A stretch of DNA of 64,000 bases from NCBI GenBank assembly GCA_018262855.1, contig JADFDO010000005.1, positions 124,001 through 188,000 of the forward strand, written 5' to 3'. The stretch comes from Methanolinea sp. GTDB lineage: Archaea > Halobacteriota > Methanomicrobia > Methanomicrobiales > Methanospirillaceae. Position 1 is the stretch's first letter. The number at the start of each line of letters is the position of its first letter. The notes under the pieces were generated by a model. The model did not search any database. It worked only from the letters and a program-made list of their open reading frames with translations, and had not been told where the DNA came from. Position numbers and translations under genes: made by a program. This document shows positions 24,064-32,733 of this stretch, piece by piece.

Positions 24064-25833
24064 TTGACAACGCAGTATCTCCTTGGGAATGAAGCAATAG
24101 CCAGGGGCTGCCTCGAATCGCCCCTGCACTTCGTGACAGGGTATCCCGGTACGCCGTCTTCTGAGGTGATCGATATTCTCAGATCCCTCCCGGAACGTGA
24201 TTATTACATCGAGTGGTCGGTCAATGAGAAGGTAGCCCTGGAGAACGCCCTTGCCGCTGCATGGTGCGGGCAGCGGGCGCTCTGCACGATGAAGCACGTG
24301 GGGTTGAATGTTGCAGCGGATCCCCTGATGACAAGCGCATATACCGGGGTCACGGGAGGCCTTGTGATCATGAGCGCTGACGATCCCTTTGCGCACAGCT
24401 CTCAGAATGAGCAGGACAGCCGCTGCTACGCCCTTTTTGCACGGATACCGTGCCTCGATCCAGCCACCATCCAGGAAGCCCACGATATGGCAAGGGATGC
24501 ATTCTCCCTCTCTGAAGAGTTCTCCATCCCTGTCATATTCAGGCCGACCACCCGGATCTGTCACTCTAAGGGGGACACTATCCTTGGTGAACGGGTTATC
24601 TCACCGAGGAAGGGCGAGTTCCATAAAAACCCGCAGCAATATGTGGTGATACCTGCGCACACGCGGGTCCTCCATAAAAAGCTGAACCAGAAACAACCGC
24701 TCATCAAGAAAGCCCTCCTCGCGAAAGGATATAATCAGGCAAGGGAACGGGGTCGGGTCGCGGTGGTTGCAAGTGGCATTGCCGCTTCCTACGTCCAGGA
24801 GATCCTGCCCCCTGACATCTCGTTCATGAAGATCGGTGCCTACCCTATCGATGAAGAGTGGCTTGGGGAGTTCATACGAAAGCATGAGAGAGTCCTCGTG
24901 ATCGAGGAGCTTCATCCTGTGGTGGAAGAGGCCGTGCGGCAGGTTGCCGGATGCGTTCCGGTACATGGAAAGAAGGATGGCATGGTTCCCTACGAGGGGG
25001 AACTCTCGACGATGGCGGTTGCTGGAATCATGCAGAAGTGCGGAATCACTCCCGCGAGGTCATTTCCCGAGACAGTCCCCGCAGGAGACCTTCCCGGGCG
25101 ACCTCCAATCCTCTGTGCGGGGTGCATGCACAGGCCGGTCTTTTATTCCATGCGGAAAGTATTCAAGGATGGGATCTTCCCGAGCGATATCGGCTGTTAC
25201 ACCCTGGGGCTGCAGCTTGGTGCGGTTGACACGACAATCTGTATGGGGGCTTCGATTACTATAGCAAGCGGTATCTCGCACTCAGGCGAGGAGCACGAGG
25301 TGGTGGCAACTATTGGGGATTCCACATTCCTGCATGCCGGGATTCCAGGGCTCCTGAATGCGGTGTACAACGGCGCAAGGATGATCCTGATTATCCTCGA
25401 TAACCGGATTACCGCGATGACCGGCCACCAGCCCAATCCCACTACCGGGGAAACAGCATGCGGGATCGCCACCCCCCCGGTATCGCTGGAGGCATTATGC
25501 CGGGCATGCGGCGTTGCACATGTAGAGACTGTGGATCCCTATGACCTGACCTCTCTCCAGGCGGCCCTCAAGGAAGCCAGGGAACGCCTCGGGGTCAAGG
25601 TGATCATCGCCAGGCAGCCCTGCGTAATTATCGCGAGGAGGGCCGGCATCCGCAGGGGGCGCTTCCAGGTTGATCCCGACACCTGTACGGAGTGCGGGCT
25701 CTGCATAAAATTTGGATGCCCTGCTCTCGAGAAGGCTGGCGAGAAGGCCTATATTAACGACCTCTGCAGCGGGTGCGGGGTCTGTGCCCAGATATGTCCA
25801 TCAGGGGCTATCGGTAAGGAGGTGAAGAGATGA
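24064..25833 (+). CDS. iorA: Indolepyruvate:ferredoxin oxidoreductase alpha subunit
   Basis: A 589-residue TPP- and ferredoxin-dependent 2-oxoacid oxidoreductase for aryl pyruvates, acting in aromatic amino acid breakdown or synthesis. Seen: GNEAIARGCLE and TGYPGTPSSEV at the N-terminus, and a TPP-binding GDSTFLHAGIPGLLNAVYN region followed by NRITAMTGHQ. Two C-terminal ferredoxin clusters read CTECGLCIKFGCP and CSGCGVCAQICP. The start codon is TTG at 24064 with GGTGG upstream. The stop overlaps the iorB start by four bases. Confidence 0.94.
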   Translation: MTTQYLLGNEAIARGCLESPLHFVTGYPGTPSSEVIDILRSLPERDYYIEWSVNEKVALENALAAAWCGQRALCTMKHVGLNVAADPLMTSAYTGVTGGLVIMSADDPFAHSSQNEQDSRCYALFARIPCLDPATIQEAHDMARDAFSLSEEFSIPVIFRPTTRICHSKGDTILGERVISPRKGEFHKNPQQYVVIPAHTRVLHKKLNQKQPLIKKALLAKGYNQARERGRVAVVASGIAASYVQEILPPDISFMKIGAYPIDEEWLGEFIRKHERVLVIEELHPVVEEAVRQVAGCVPVHGKKDGMVPYEGELSTMAVAGIMQKCGITPARSFPETVPAGDLPGRPPILCAGCMHRPVFYSMRKVFKDGIFPSDIGCYTLGLQLGAVDTTICMGASITIASGISHSGEEHEVVATIGDSTFLHAGIPGLLNAVYNGARMILIILDNRITAMTGHQPNPTTGETACGIATPPVSLEALCRACGVAHVETVDPYDLTSLQAALKEARERLGVKVIIARQPCVIIARRAGIRRGRFQVDPDTCTECGLCIKFGCPALEKAGEKAYINDLCSGCGVCAQICPSGAIGKEVKR

Positions 25834-26438
25834 GCAGGAGCTACGACATCCTCATGGTGGGAATTGGAGGTCAGGGGATCATCCTTGCATCCAATATCCT
25901 TGGTGAAGCCAGTCTCATCGAAGGGCGAAGTATCAGGGGGGCGGAGACCCACGGCATGGCACAGAGAGGAGGATCTGTTGAGGGACATATCAGGATCGAC
26001 GGCAAGTACGGACCCCTCATCGCACCCGGCACGGCAGACCTCATAATCGCGTTTGACATGCTTGAAGCTCTCAGATATGCTCATTATCTTGCACCCGGCG
26101 GGAACATGGTGATAAACAGCCATGTTGTAATCCCGACGTCAGTCTTCATGCAGGGTGCAACAGCACCTTCAAAAGAAGAGATCCTGGCGCGACTCGGGAG
26201 CGGGCGAACCATATGCCTTATCGATGCGGACCACCTCGCTGAGGAGGCTGGAAGCCTTCTCGCCCAGAATGTCGTCATGATTGGGGCTGCTTCCTGGTCC
26301 ATGCCTATCGCTGCAGAATCGCTCTCGGGAGCGGTGGGACGTCTGGTCCCGAAGAAGACCATCGAGATCAACAGGAAGGCATTCGAGCTTGGAAGGGCGG
26401 CAGGGAAGAGATGTAAAGAAGGGAGCAAAGAAACGTGA
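25830..26438 (+). CDS. iorB: Indolepyruvate:ferredoxin oxidoreductase beta subunit
   Basis: A 202-residue gamma/beta-type subunit that pairs with IorA. Seen: the glycine-rich VGIGGQGIILASNIL (residues 10-24), the RGAETHGMAQRGGSVEGHIRI stretch split after residue 50, and ADLIIAFDMLEALRY. It starts within the iorA stop codon and ends within the start of the DNA methyltransferase (GTGA), so all three genes appear to form one operon. Confidence 0.94.
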   Translation: MSRSYDILMVGIGGQGIILASNILGEASLIEGRSIRGAETHGMAQRGGSVEGHIRIDGKYGPLIAPGTADLIIAFDMLEALRYAHYLAPGGNMVINSHVVIPTSVFMQGATAPSKEEILARLGSGRTICLIDADHLAEEAGSLLAQNVVMIGAASWSMPIAAESLSGAVGRLVPKKTIEINRKAFELGRAAGKRCKEGSKET

Positions 26439-27220
26439 GCCTTCCTGATCTTGGTCCCTTTTCTCCCGATACACTCTGCCATGGCGATGCACTGGATCTC
26501 CTTCCGAGGCTCCCCTCCCAGAGTATAGATCTGCTGGTGACCGATCCCCCCTTTGCCATTGATTTCCAGGCGCAGCGTCTGAACTATCACCGGACCGGAT
26601 CGAATGTCCTTGAGGGTTACAGGGAAATACCGGCAGGAGACTATGCTGATTTCACCACCAGGTGGATTGAGGAGGCATTCCGCGTTCTTTCCCCGGCTGG
26701 GAGCCTTTATGTCTTCTCGGGGTGGAACCGGTTAAAGGAGGTGCTCTGCAGCCTTGACGATTCAGGCTTTACCACCATCAACCACCTGATATGGAAATAC
26801 CAGTTCGGCGTCTTCACGCGGAAGAAATACGTCACCAGCCATTACCATATCCTGTTCGCAGTAAAAGATCCCAGGCATTACACGTTCAACAAGGTCGACC
26901 ATTACCCGGAGGATGTCTGGGTGATCAACCGCGAATACTGGAAGGGCAGGAAAAAGACTCCCACAAAGCTTCCCTACCAGCTCGTTGAGAGGATACTCTC
27001 ATTCTCGAGCAACCAGGGTGACATGGTCCTGGATCCATTCCTCGGTTCGGGAACGGTTGCTATGGTCAGCAGGGATATGGGGAGGCACTTTCTCGGGTTC
27101 GAGGTCGTGGATGAATATTATTCTTTTGCCCTGGAGAGGCTGCAGAAAGGGATGCGGAACCCGCAGCATGGAAAAGGAACGCCCTCCGGAGAAAAGAAGC
27201 ACGCTGAGGGGGAGAATTGA
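26435..27220 (+). CDS. Orphan site-specific DNA methyltransferase (amino-methylating, beta-type order)
   Basis: A 261-residue N6-adenine or N4-cytosine DNA methyltransferase. The catalytic DPPF (residues 37-40) precedes the SAM-binding DPFLGSGT (200-207), which is the beta-class order. No target-recognition domain beyond the core, restriction nuclease or specificity subunit is nearby, so it is an orphan enzyme, perhaps regulatory. The GTG start at 26435 overlaps the iorB stop. The last six codons overlap the 3' end of the tRNA-Ser gene on the other strand. The target site cannot be read from the sequence. Confidence 0.85.
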   Translation: MSLPDLGPFSPDTLCHGDALDLLPRLPSQSIDLLVTDPPFAIDFQAQRLNYHRTGSNVLEGYREIPAGDYADFTTRWIEEAFRVLSPAGSLYVFSGWNRLKEVLCSLDDSGFTTINHLIWKYQFGVFTRKKYVTSHYHILFAVKDPRHYTFNKVDHYPEDVWVINREYWKGRKKTPTKLPYQLVERILSFSSNQGDMVLDPFLGSGTVAMVSRDMGRHFLGFEVVDEYYSFALERLQKGMRNPQHGKGTPSGEKKHAEGEN

Positions 27221-27285
27221 ACTCCCGAGGGGCCGAAGCCCCACAGGCTCTCCAGGCCTGCGCCGTACCGCTAGACTACCTCAGC
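27202..27285 (-). tRNA. tRNA-Ser (GGA anticodon)
   Basis: An 84-base class II tRNA on the minus strand. The acceptor stem is GCTGAGG/CCTCAGC. The anticodon stem-loop is CAGGC-CTGGAGA-GCCTG with anticodon GGA, and the long variable arm GGGGC-TTCG-GCCCC is typical of serine. The T-arm has GTTCAATTC and the discriminator is G. Nineteen bases of its 3' end lie inside the converging methyltransferase gene. Confidence 0.95.
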
Positions 27286-27418
27286 AAAAAGGTGTATCCA
27301 TACTATGGGGCGGGGTTTTTTTTAATGCTATCCCCCCCGCATCAGGAGCCAGTGGAGAAGAGGAAGCCCGAGTATTATCCAGTGCAGTGAATTCTTCTCT
27401 CTCTCCTGTGTTCGATAC

Positions 27419-28318
27419 TCAGGCTTTGTGTCCCTTTTTCCATCCCCGTGGGTAAGTCCCCGGAGGCAGGAATACACTTCTTGGCGCCGCCACAAGCCCG
27501 TGCATACCCGGTGTTACCATCGATGAGGATACAATTGCTTCCCCTATACAGACCAGTTCGCCTTCCGAGGTGAGCATGGCGACCACATCCCCTCGTTGAA
27601 AAGGATCCTGACGGATAACCCCGACACCGGCGAGAGCGGCACCATGGCAGAGCGCATCCACTGCCGTATCCCGGATAACCAGCGTGGGAAGCCCTCCTGC
27701 AACCATCCCTGGGGGCATGATCATCGTGGTCAACGCCTCAAACTTCCCCTGCCTCGCAAGTGCGGCCGCATCTTTCAGCTCAGCCAGTGTATGTGCCGAG
27801 TCTTCAGAGAATACGCCGGACCTGGTCCTCCTGAGTTCTTCCATGTGGGCTCCGCAACCCAGTGACAGGCCCATATGGTGGCAGAGCGACCTGATATAGG
27901 TCCCTGCATCGCAGGTGATGCGAAGCACTGCCAGCCTCTCTCCCACCTCAAGCACATCGAGCGCGTGGATGGTCCGAATGCGGAGGTTCCTTGCAACCGC
28001 GCTTTTAAGAGGGGGCCTCTGATAGATGCGGCCTGTAAACTCTTCTGCGACACTCCTGACTGCAGTCTCTCCAACATTTTTATGGAATCGAATCACCGCA
28101 ATGTATTCCTTCTCCTCCGAGAGAAGGACGGGGGCGAGGCGTACGGCGTTTCCTATCATCACGACGAGAACTCCGGAGACACCCGGGTCGAGCGTTCCTG
28201 CATGACCCACCCTTTTCCCAAGTATCTCCCCTGCCCAGGCGGTGACCTGGTGGCTCGAAGGTCCCCTTGGCTTATCAAGCACCAGAAGGCCATGGTTTGG
28301 GATCGGTGTTGTCATCAT
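27419..28318 (-). CDS. truB: tRNA/rRNA pseudouridine synthase, archaeal TruB/Cbf5 type
   Basis: A 299-residue pseudouridine synthase. The catalytic aspartate is in HAGTLDPGVSGVL (Asp44). TYIRSLCHHMG is the conserved TYIRsL motif. A C-terminal PUA domain spans about residues 220-290 (FQRGDVVAMLTSEGELVCIGEA). In archaea the enzyme works with H/ACA guide RNPs on rRNA and alone on tRNA U55. It overlaps hemD (ATGA) and is not at the end of the ribosomal operon, where cbf5 is found in some archaea. Confidence 0.92.
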   Translation of the reverse strand: MMTTPIPNHGLLVLDKPRGPSSHQVTAWAGEILGKRVGHAGTLDPGVSGVLVVMIGNAVRLAPVLLSEEKEYIAVIRFHKNVGETAVRSVAEEFTGRIYQRPPLKSAVARNLRIRTIHALDVLEVGERLAVLRITCDAGTYIRSLCHHMGLSLGCGAHMEELRRTRSGVFSEDSAHTLAELKDAAALARQGKFEALTTMIMPPGMVAGGLPTLVIRDTAVDALCHGAALAGVGVIRQDPFQRGDVVAMLTSEGELVCIGEAIVSSSMVTPGMHGLVAAPRSVFLPPGTYPRGWKKGHKA

Positions 28319-29022
28319 GTCCTTTGATTCAGTCCTGCGCTGTCATTCTTTTCCAGGAATTCGTTCAGGGTCCTGAGGGCCCCTTCGAGTGATCCGTCCC
28401 CTGATACATCAGGAGGGTGATCCCCGTGCTCCATCTCCTTTGCGGTCACCCTGCCGATTGCAATTTTGATAAGATCGGGCCGGTCTTCCCAGACAGCCTC
28501 CTTAAAGGACATGGCGCTTGTGAAGAGGATAGCATCTGCATCTTTTATCTGCAGGGGCTCACGAGTCGGGACCAGCGAGTAGCACCTGTACTCTGTTACC
28601 CTCCCTCCCGCGGCCTCGATTGATGAAATGAGACCGGGATTCGGGACATCTGCCCGGGGAATTCCTATAATTTTTCCGGCGATCCAGTCACCTACGTAAG
28701 GTACGAAATCGTGGCTGTAGAAACTGTCCAGGACTTCTGCATCGATCCCAAATTTACCGAGTTCCCTCTGTGTCTGGGGGCCTATAGCAATTACCCTTGG
28801 CCAGCGCGAGAGATGGGGTCCGATCAGCCTTGCAGGGAGGGCGCTGGTGAAAAAGATACAATCAAATGTGCACCGGTCTGCTTCCCGGACGAACCTCGAT
28901 ATTTCGTCCTGGTTGATCCGTGCAGCAAGGGGAGATACGGCTATACAGCGATGCCCGAACCTCTCACACCGTTCACCGTCATCGGTGCTTTTTTCCTCCA
29001 GCCTCGTGATGGCGATCAACAT
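28315..29022 (-). CDS. hemD: Uroporphyrinogen-III synthase
   Basis: A 235-residue protein with the loose HemD two-lobe pattern. Seen: FFTSALPARLIG, AIGPQTQRELGKFGI, SIEAAGGRVTEYRCYSLVP and ILFTSAMSFKEAV, followed by AIGRVTAKEM. It closes hydroxymethylbilane to uroporphyrinogen III, the precursor of siroheme, F430 and cobamides in methanogens. Other hem genes are not adjacent. The stop overlaps the truB start by four bases, indicating an operon of unrelated functions. HemD sequences are poorly conserved, so confidence is a little lower. Confidence 0.85.
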   Translation of the reverse strand: MLIAITRLEEKSTDDGERCERFGHRCIAVSPLAARINQDEISRFVREADRCTFDCIFFTSALPARLIGPHLSRWPRVIAIGPQTQRELGKFGIDAEVLDSFYSHDFVPYVGDWIAGKIIGIPRADVPNPGLISSIEAAGGRVTEYRCYSLVPTREPLQIKDADAILFTSAMSFKEAVWEDRPDLIKIAIGRVTAKEMEHGDHPPDVSGDGSLEGALRTLNEFLEKNDSAGLNQRT

Positions 29023-29101
29023 GATTCGAACCTTTTCTCCCGTCAGATGTGTTCTATCTGTTTCGATTCCTTTATCTTAATTCCCCACCACCTTGGCGAG
29101 G

Positions 29102-30313
29102 ATGATCGAGATCCTGGCAGGGACTGCCGCCGGAGTTGCCCTTGGGCTCGTTTCAGGGATCCTTCCCGGGATCCATGTAAACACCCTTGCAGGGATCATG
29201 CTTGCATCGCTCTCACTTCTTCTTCCTCTCTTTGGCCCCTTTTTCCTTGCTGCAGCACTTTTTTCCGCTCTCATCACGCATTGCTTCCTCGACGCCATCC
29301 CCAGTACATTCCTCGGGATCCCCGATGCAGACACCGCGCTCGCAGTCCTCCCCGCCCATGCTCTTTGCATGGAAGGGAAGGGAGAGGAGGCAGTGCGTAT
29401 CTCGGCGCTCGGGAGCGTTGCAGGACTCGTCCTTGGAATACCGCTCTGTGCAGTGCTGCTGGTCATGATGCCTCCACTCCAGTCAGCCATTGACTGGGGC
29501 AGCGGGATTATCCTTGTTGCGGTCACCGGATTCCTTCTTGTACGAAGCGAATCGCCTGCCTGGGGATTCCTGACCTTCTGCGCATCAGGGATCCTCGGGA
29601 TCTTTGCGTTCCGGTATTCCTACCTGGCCCCGCCCCTTCTCGGTGAGGGAGCGGTCCTCATGCCTCTTCTGTCCGGCCTTTTCGGGATATCGGTTCTCCT
29701 CCATTCCGGGAAGGGAGCCATACCCCCTCAGCATTTTTCAGGACTGGAAATACCCCGAAAAGGGATACTGAAAGGGACGCTTCTTGGGGGGGCGGCAGGA
29801 CTGGTGGTGGGATGGTTGCCGGGGCTTTCGAATGCAACTGCGAACGGAGTGCTTGCATCCGCAGTGAATTATACCCGCGACAGGAGAGGGTATCTCCTGG
29901 CCACCAGTGCGGCGAATACGATGAATTCGGTGGTTGGCCTTGCAGCGTTTTTCGCGGTTGAAAGGACCAGGAACGGTGTGGTCGCGGCACTTTCCATGAT
30001 AGAATACCCATCATTCCCGCTCCTCATGGTTTCAGGAACGCTGTCAGGGCTTGCTGCTTACCTCCTCACAATCCGGCTCTCCGGTGTGGCAAAGATTCTT
30101 GAGGGGCTGGATCGCTCACGATTGAACACCATTGTAATAGCATTCGTTGCCGTCGTTTCATTCCTCTCTGCCGGAGTGTTCGGGATTTTCCTGCTCGTTC
30201 TTGCTGCAGCCGTTGGGTTCATCCCGCGCCTCGTCAACATCCCGCAGGTATTCTGCATGGGATCGATCATGATACCGGTTATGCTCTATTCGTTTGGCAT
30301 TGGCGGTATCTGA
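29102..30313 (+). CDS. TctA-like (DUF112) multi-pass membrane protein
   Basis: A protein of about 403 residues with some ten hydrophobic segments, matching the tripartite tricarboxylate transporter TctA family. The glycine/proline signature near the N-terminus is GLVSGILPGIHVNTLAG, repeated in the second half as GLVVGWLPGLSNATANG, which shows an internal duplication. Archaeal members have no TctB or TctC partners nearby, as here, and their substrate is unknown. ATG at 29102 was chosen; TTG at 29093 would add three residues. The gene is divergent from hemD and upstream of the NOP5 gene. Confidence 0.82.
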   Translation: MIEILAGTAAGVALGLVSGILPGIHVNTLAGIMLASLSLLLPLFGPFFLAAALFSALITHCFLDAIPSTFLGIPDADTALAVLPAHALCMEGKGEEAVRISALGSVAGLVLGIPLCAVLLVMMPPLQSAIDWGSGIILVAVTGFLLVRSESPAWGFLTFCASGILGIFAFRYSYLAPPLLGEGAVLMPLLSGLFGISVLLHSGKGAIPPQHFSGLEIPRKGILKGTLLGGAAGLVVGWLPGLSNATANGVLASAVNYTRDRRGYLLATSAANTMNSVVGLAAFFAVERTRNGVVAALSMIEYPSFPLLMVSGTLSGLAAYLLTIRLSGVAKILEGLDRSRLNTIVIAFVAVVSFLSAGVFGIFLLVLAAAVGFIPRLVNIPQVFCMGSIMIPVMLYSFGIGGI

Positions 30314-30345
30314 TATCTCCATCTCCCACGCGATGTATTTCTCAG

Positions 30346-31242
30346 ATGGGTATAATACTGGTCCCGCATCCAGATCTTCTGATGGTCATGTACTGGTTCG
30401 GGGAAGTGGCCGGGAATACCCTGACACCCTGCCCCTCACGTGATCCAAAGTACCTGTCTGACAGGCTCGATTCGCCCGGTGCTGATATCGAAGAGTATAC
30501 CCCGTTTTCATGGGAGTCTGCAAGAGACTGCGGTTTCATCAGTTCAAGGGAGGAATATATCCGTATTCTCCGTTCGCTCTGCATATTCCGCGCAGAGCGT
30601 GATCTCGCTCTGATATCCTGCCACCCGGGGCAGGAGATTATTCAGATGGTGCGGATGCTGGACCAGGTCGACGAGGCAGTGAATCTCCTGACCGAGAAAG
30701 CACTCGAATGGCACGCTGCAAGAGATCCCACCTTCTCCCGGAAGTACCGGCAGGTGAGAGGTCGCAGGGCCCGGGAGATCCTTTCTGGCAGTGAGAATCA
30801 GATGATGCAGGCGATTGTTCTTGAGTTAAAGAACCTGTCAGGTCTTAGAGAGACTCTTTCAAAGGAGATCACAATCCTGGCTTCAGACACCATGCCGAAC
30901 AGCAGTACCCTTGTAGGAGGTGTTGTTGCAGCTCGCCTCCTCTCTGCAGCAGGAGGCTTATCCCGCCTGGCAACACTTCCTGCAGGAGCTATCCAGGTGC
31001 TGGGTGCCGGGCAGGCGCTCTTCTCCCACCTGAATTTGGGGACCCCAGCCCCGAAACACGGAATTATCTATCAGCACCAGCGTGTGCACTCGGCCGCAAA
31101 AGAGCGGAGGGGAAAGGTCTCGAGAACCCTTGCAGCAAAACTTGCAATCGCCGTGAAGATCGATTACTACCGTGGCCAGAAAGACCCGGAATTTCTGGAG
31201 TCCGCGGACAGGGCAATCAGGAACGCTGGCGGGAGACCATGA
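30346..31242 (+). CDS. NOP5/NOP56-related C/D box RNP protein
   Basis: A 298-residue protein with the Nop domain. Seen: SLLCIFRAERDLALISC-like coiled-coil entry, LVGGVVAARLLSAAGGLSRLATLPAGAIQVLGAGQALF split around residue 195, and HGIIYQHQRVHSAAKERRGKVSRTLAAKLAIAVKID. It bridges L7Ae and fibrillarin in the box C/D ribonucleoprotein that 2'-O-methylates rRNA and tRNA. The N-terminal region is shorter than in many archaeal NOP5 proteins. Its stop overlaps the fibrillarin start by four bases. Confidence 0.9.
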   Translation: MGIILVPHPDLLMVMYWFGEVAGNTLTPCPSRDPKYLSDRLDSPGADIEEYTPFSWESARDCGFISSREEYIRILRSLCIFRAERDLALISCHPGQEIIQMVRMLDQVDEAVNLLTEKALEWHAARDPTFSRKYRQVRGRRAREILSGSENQMMQAIVLELKNLSGLRETLSKEITILASDTMPNSSTLVGGVVAARLLSAAGGLSRLATLPAGAIQVLGAGQALFSHLNLGTPAPKHGIIYQHQRVHSAAKERRGKVSRTLAAKLAIAVKIDYYRGQKDPEFLESADRAIRNAGGRP

Positions 31243-31844
31243 TCTGGATCGACGGGATCCTGGTTTCTGAGGGGGAGTGCGGTGTGTATGGTGAGCGGAC
31301 ACTCAGGGGATTTCGGGTATGGAACCCATACAGGAGCAAGCTTGCCGCGTATTATTATCTTGGGGGTGATCTGGAGATCGAGCCTGAAATGCGGGTGCTC
31401 TACCTTGGTGCTGCGCATGGAACCACGGTCTCCCATGTTGCAGATTATTCGGAGATTACATATGCCGTGGAGAACGCGTATGCACCCATGCGGGACCTGA
31501 TCGCGGTGGCATCCCGCAGGAAGAATATCATACCGATCTTCGCGGATGCAACATTGCCCCTCTTTTATGCACCACTCGTGGAGTCTGTGGACATGCTGTT
31601 CCAGGATGTAGCTCATCCTGACCAGGCCGGCATTGCCATGAAGAATTCAATGTTTATCAGACCTGAAGGCCATGCCCTGATCGTCATCAAGGCCCGGAGC
31701 GTCGATGTCTCAAGAAACCCCGGAGATATTGTGGATGAGGCCTGCAGGGTTCTTGATAATTCACTTCTTGCCGTCAGGAAGGTGATGTGGCTTGAGCCAT
31801 ATCACCATGACCATGCCATGCTTGTCTGCAAAAAAGTGCCCTGA
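31239..31844 (+). CDS. flpA: Fibrillarin-like rRNA/tRNA 2'-O-methyltransferase
   Basis: A 201-residue SAM-dependent methyltransferase. Seen: ERTLRGFRVWNPYRSKLAA at the N-terminus, the SAM-binding VLYLGAAHGTTVSHV (residues 53-67), AVENAYAPMRDL, IPIFADATLP, LFQDVAHPDQAGI and VIKARSVDVS with the catalytic lysine. It is the catalytic subunit of the box C/D complex and is translationally coupled to the upstream NOP5 gene. Confidence 0.96.
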   Translation: MIWIDGILVSEGECGVYGERTLRGFRVWNPYRSKLAAYYYLGGDLEIEPEMRVLYLGAAHGTTVSHVADYSEITYAVENAYAPMRDLIAVASRRKNIIPIFADATLPLFYAPLVESVDMLFQDVAHPDQAGIAMKNSMFIRPEGHALIVIKARSVDVSRNPGDIVDEACRVLDNSLLAVRKVMWLEPYHHDHAMLVCKKVP

Positions 31845-31866
31845 TGCCCTGCCATGAGAAGAGAAG

Positions 31867-31939
31867 TAGCCCGGAGCAGATTCGAACTGCTGTCGCGGGA
31901 TCCAGAGTCCCGCATGATTGACCGCTACACTACCGGGCT
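31867..31939 (-). tRNA. tRNA-Gln (CTG anticodon)
   Basis: A 73-base cloverleaf on the minus strand. The acceptor stem is AGCCCGG/CCGGGCT. The anticodon stem-loop is CGGGA-CTCTGGA-TCCCG with anticodon CTG, and the T-arm has GTTCGAATC. The discriminator is A and CCA is not encoded. Confidence 0.94.
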
Positions 31940-32010
31940 ATAGCACCCTATATTATACGTCTTTTCCCGTAATTAACCTGACTGATTTATTGGGGAGTTC
32001 CGAGTGCTGG

Positions 32011-32733
32011 TCATTCACGCGGCATGCACTTCCCACAGGCGCGGCATACTTCAGGGATGGGCCTGAATAATTCCCCCCTGCCGCAGAAAGGCTCGATATC
32101 GGAGGAATCACGGCGATAATACACGTGAGGCACGAGCGATATATGGGTATATGAGCCGCATCCAAGGTTGAGCGAACTGGCAATATGCTGCTGAAGCGAG
32201 ACGAGCGCATACATATTCGCCCCGGCCGCAGTCAGCATATCGTTGCTGCGAAAGACGACTTTCATATGCAGGAGACCTTCACGGGAGAGGCATTGAACAA
32301 GCTGGAGGCAGGGGCAGTCATCAAGGTCTTCATCATATGCAGGATTCCAGGTAATTGCAATGGCCCTCCGGCTGACAGGAGATTTTCGAATCTTCTCCGT
32401 GATGTACCGTAGCTGGTCAACATGGACCTCAGAACCATCACTCCGGAACAGGTTTTCCCCCCAGTTGAAGAGCCTGTCATGGTAATCGTACTCGAATGTA
32501 GAGTCAGAACCCTCGATCAGGTCCCTTGCATAGTGATCCATAAATCTCTTCTGGAAGCGCGATTTCGGGCTGACCATGGGGGAGCTGGTCGGGCGCTCAA
32601 TTCTCATGGTAACCTCTTCAAATTCAACCGTGGCCTCCTGGTCTTCTGTCGTAAGAATCCAGCCTTTTTCAAGGATCATCCTCACAACCTGCTCGTGGGC
32701 TGATGCCAGGTTAGGGGCCTTGATGATGCGCAT
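32011..32733 (-). CDS. thyA: Thymidylate synthase, archaeal type
   Basis: A protein of 240 residues resembling the short archaeal ThyA group. It converts dUMP to dTMP with a one-carbon donor, which in methanogens is thought to be a pterin other than folate. Seen: DCPCLQLVQC, which holds the nucleophilic cysteine, and FRSNDMLTAAGANMYALVSLQQHIA, split at the RS-ND substrate motif. A cysteine-rich CRACGKC tail is present. The ATG at 32733 was chosen because the 26 residues before it in frame are not conserved-looking. The gene lies between tRNA-Gln and the S-layer promoter. Confidence 0.85.
   Translation of the reverse strand: MRIIKAPNLASAHEQVVRMILEKGWILTTEDQEATVEFEEVTMRIERPTSSPMVSPKSRFQKRFMDHYARDLIEGSDSTFEYDYHDRLFNWGENLFRSDGSEVHVDQLRYITEKIRKSPVSRRAIAITWNPAYDEDLDDCPCLQLVQCLSREGLLHMKVVFRSNDMLTAAGANMYALVSLQQHIASSLNLGCGSYTHISLVPHVYYRRDSSDIEPFCGRGELFRPIPEVCRACGKCMPRE

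Noticed and set aside
26435-27220. A restriction-modification system around the DNA methyltransferase.
   Set aside because: No endonuclease or specificity gene is nearby; neighbours are iorB and tRNA-Ser.
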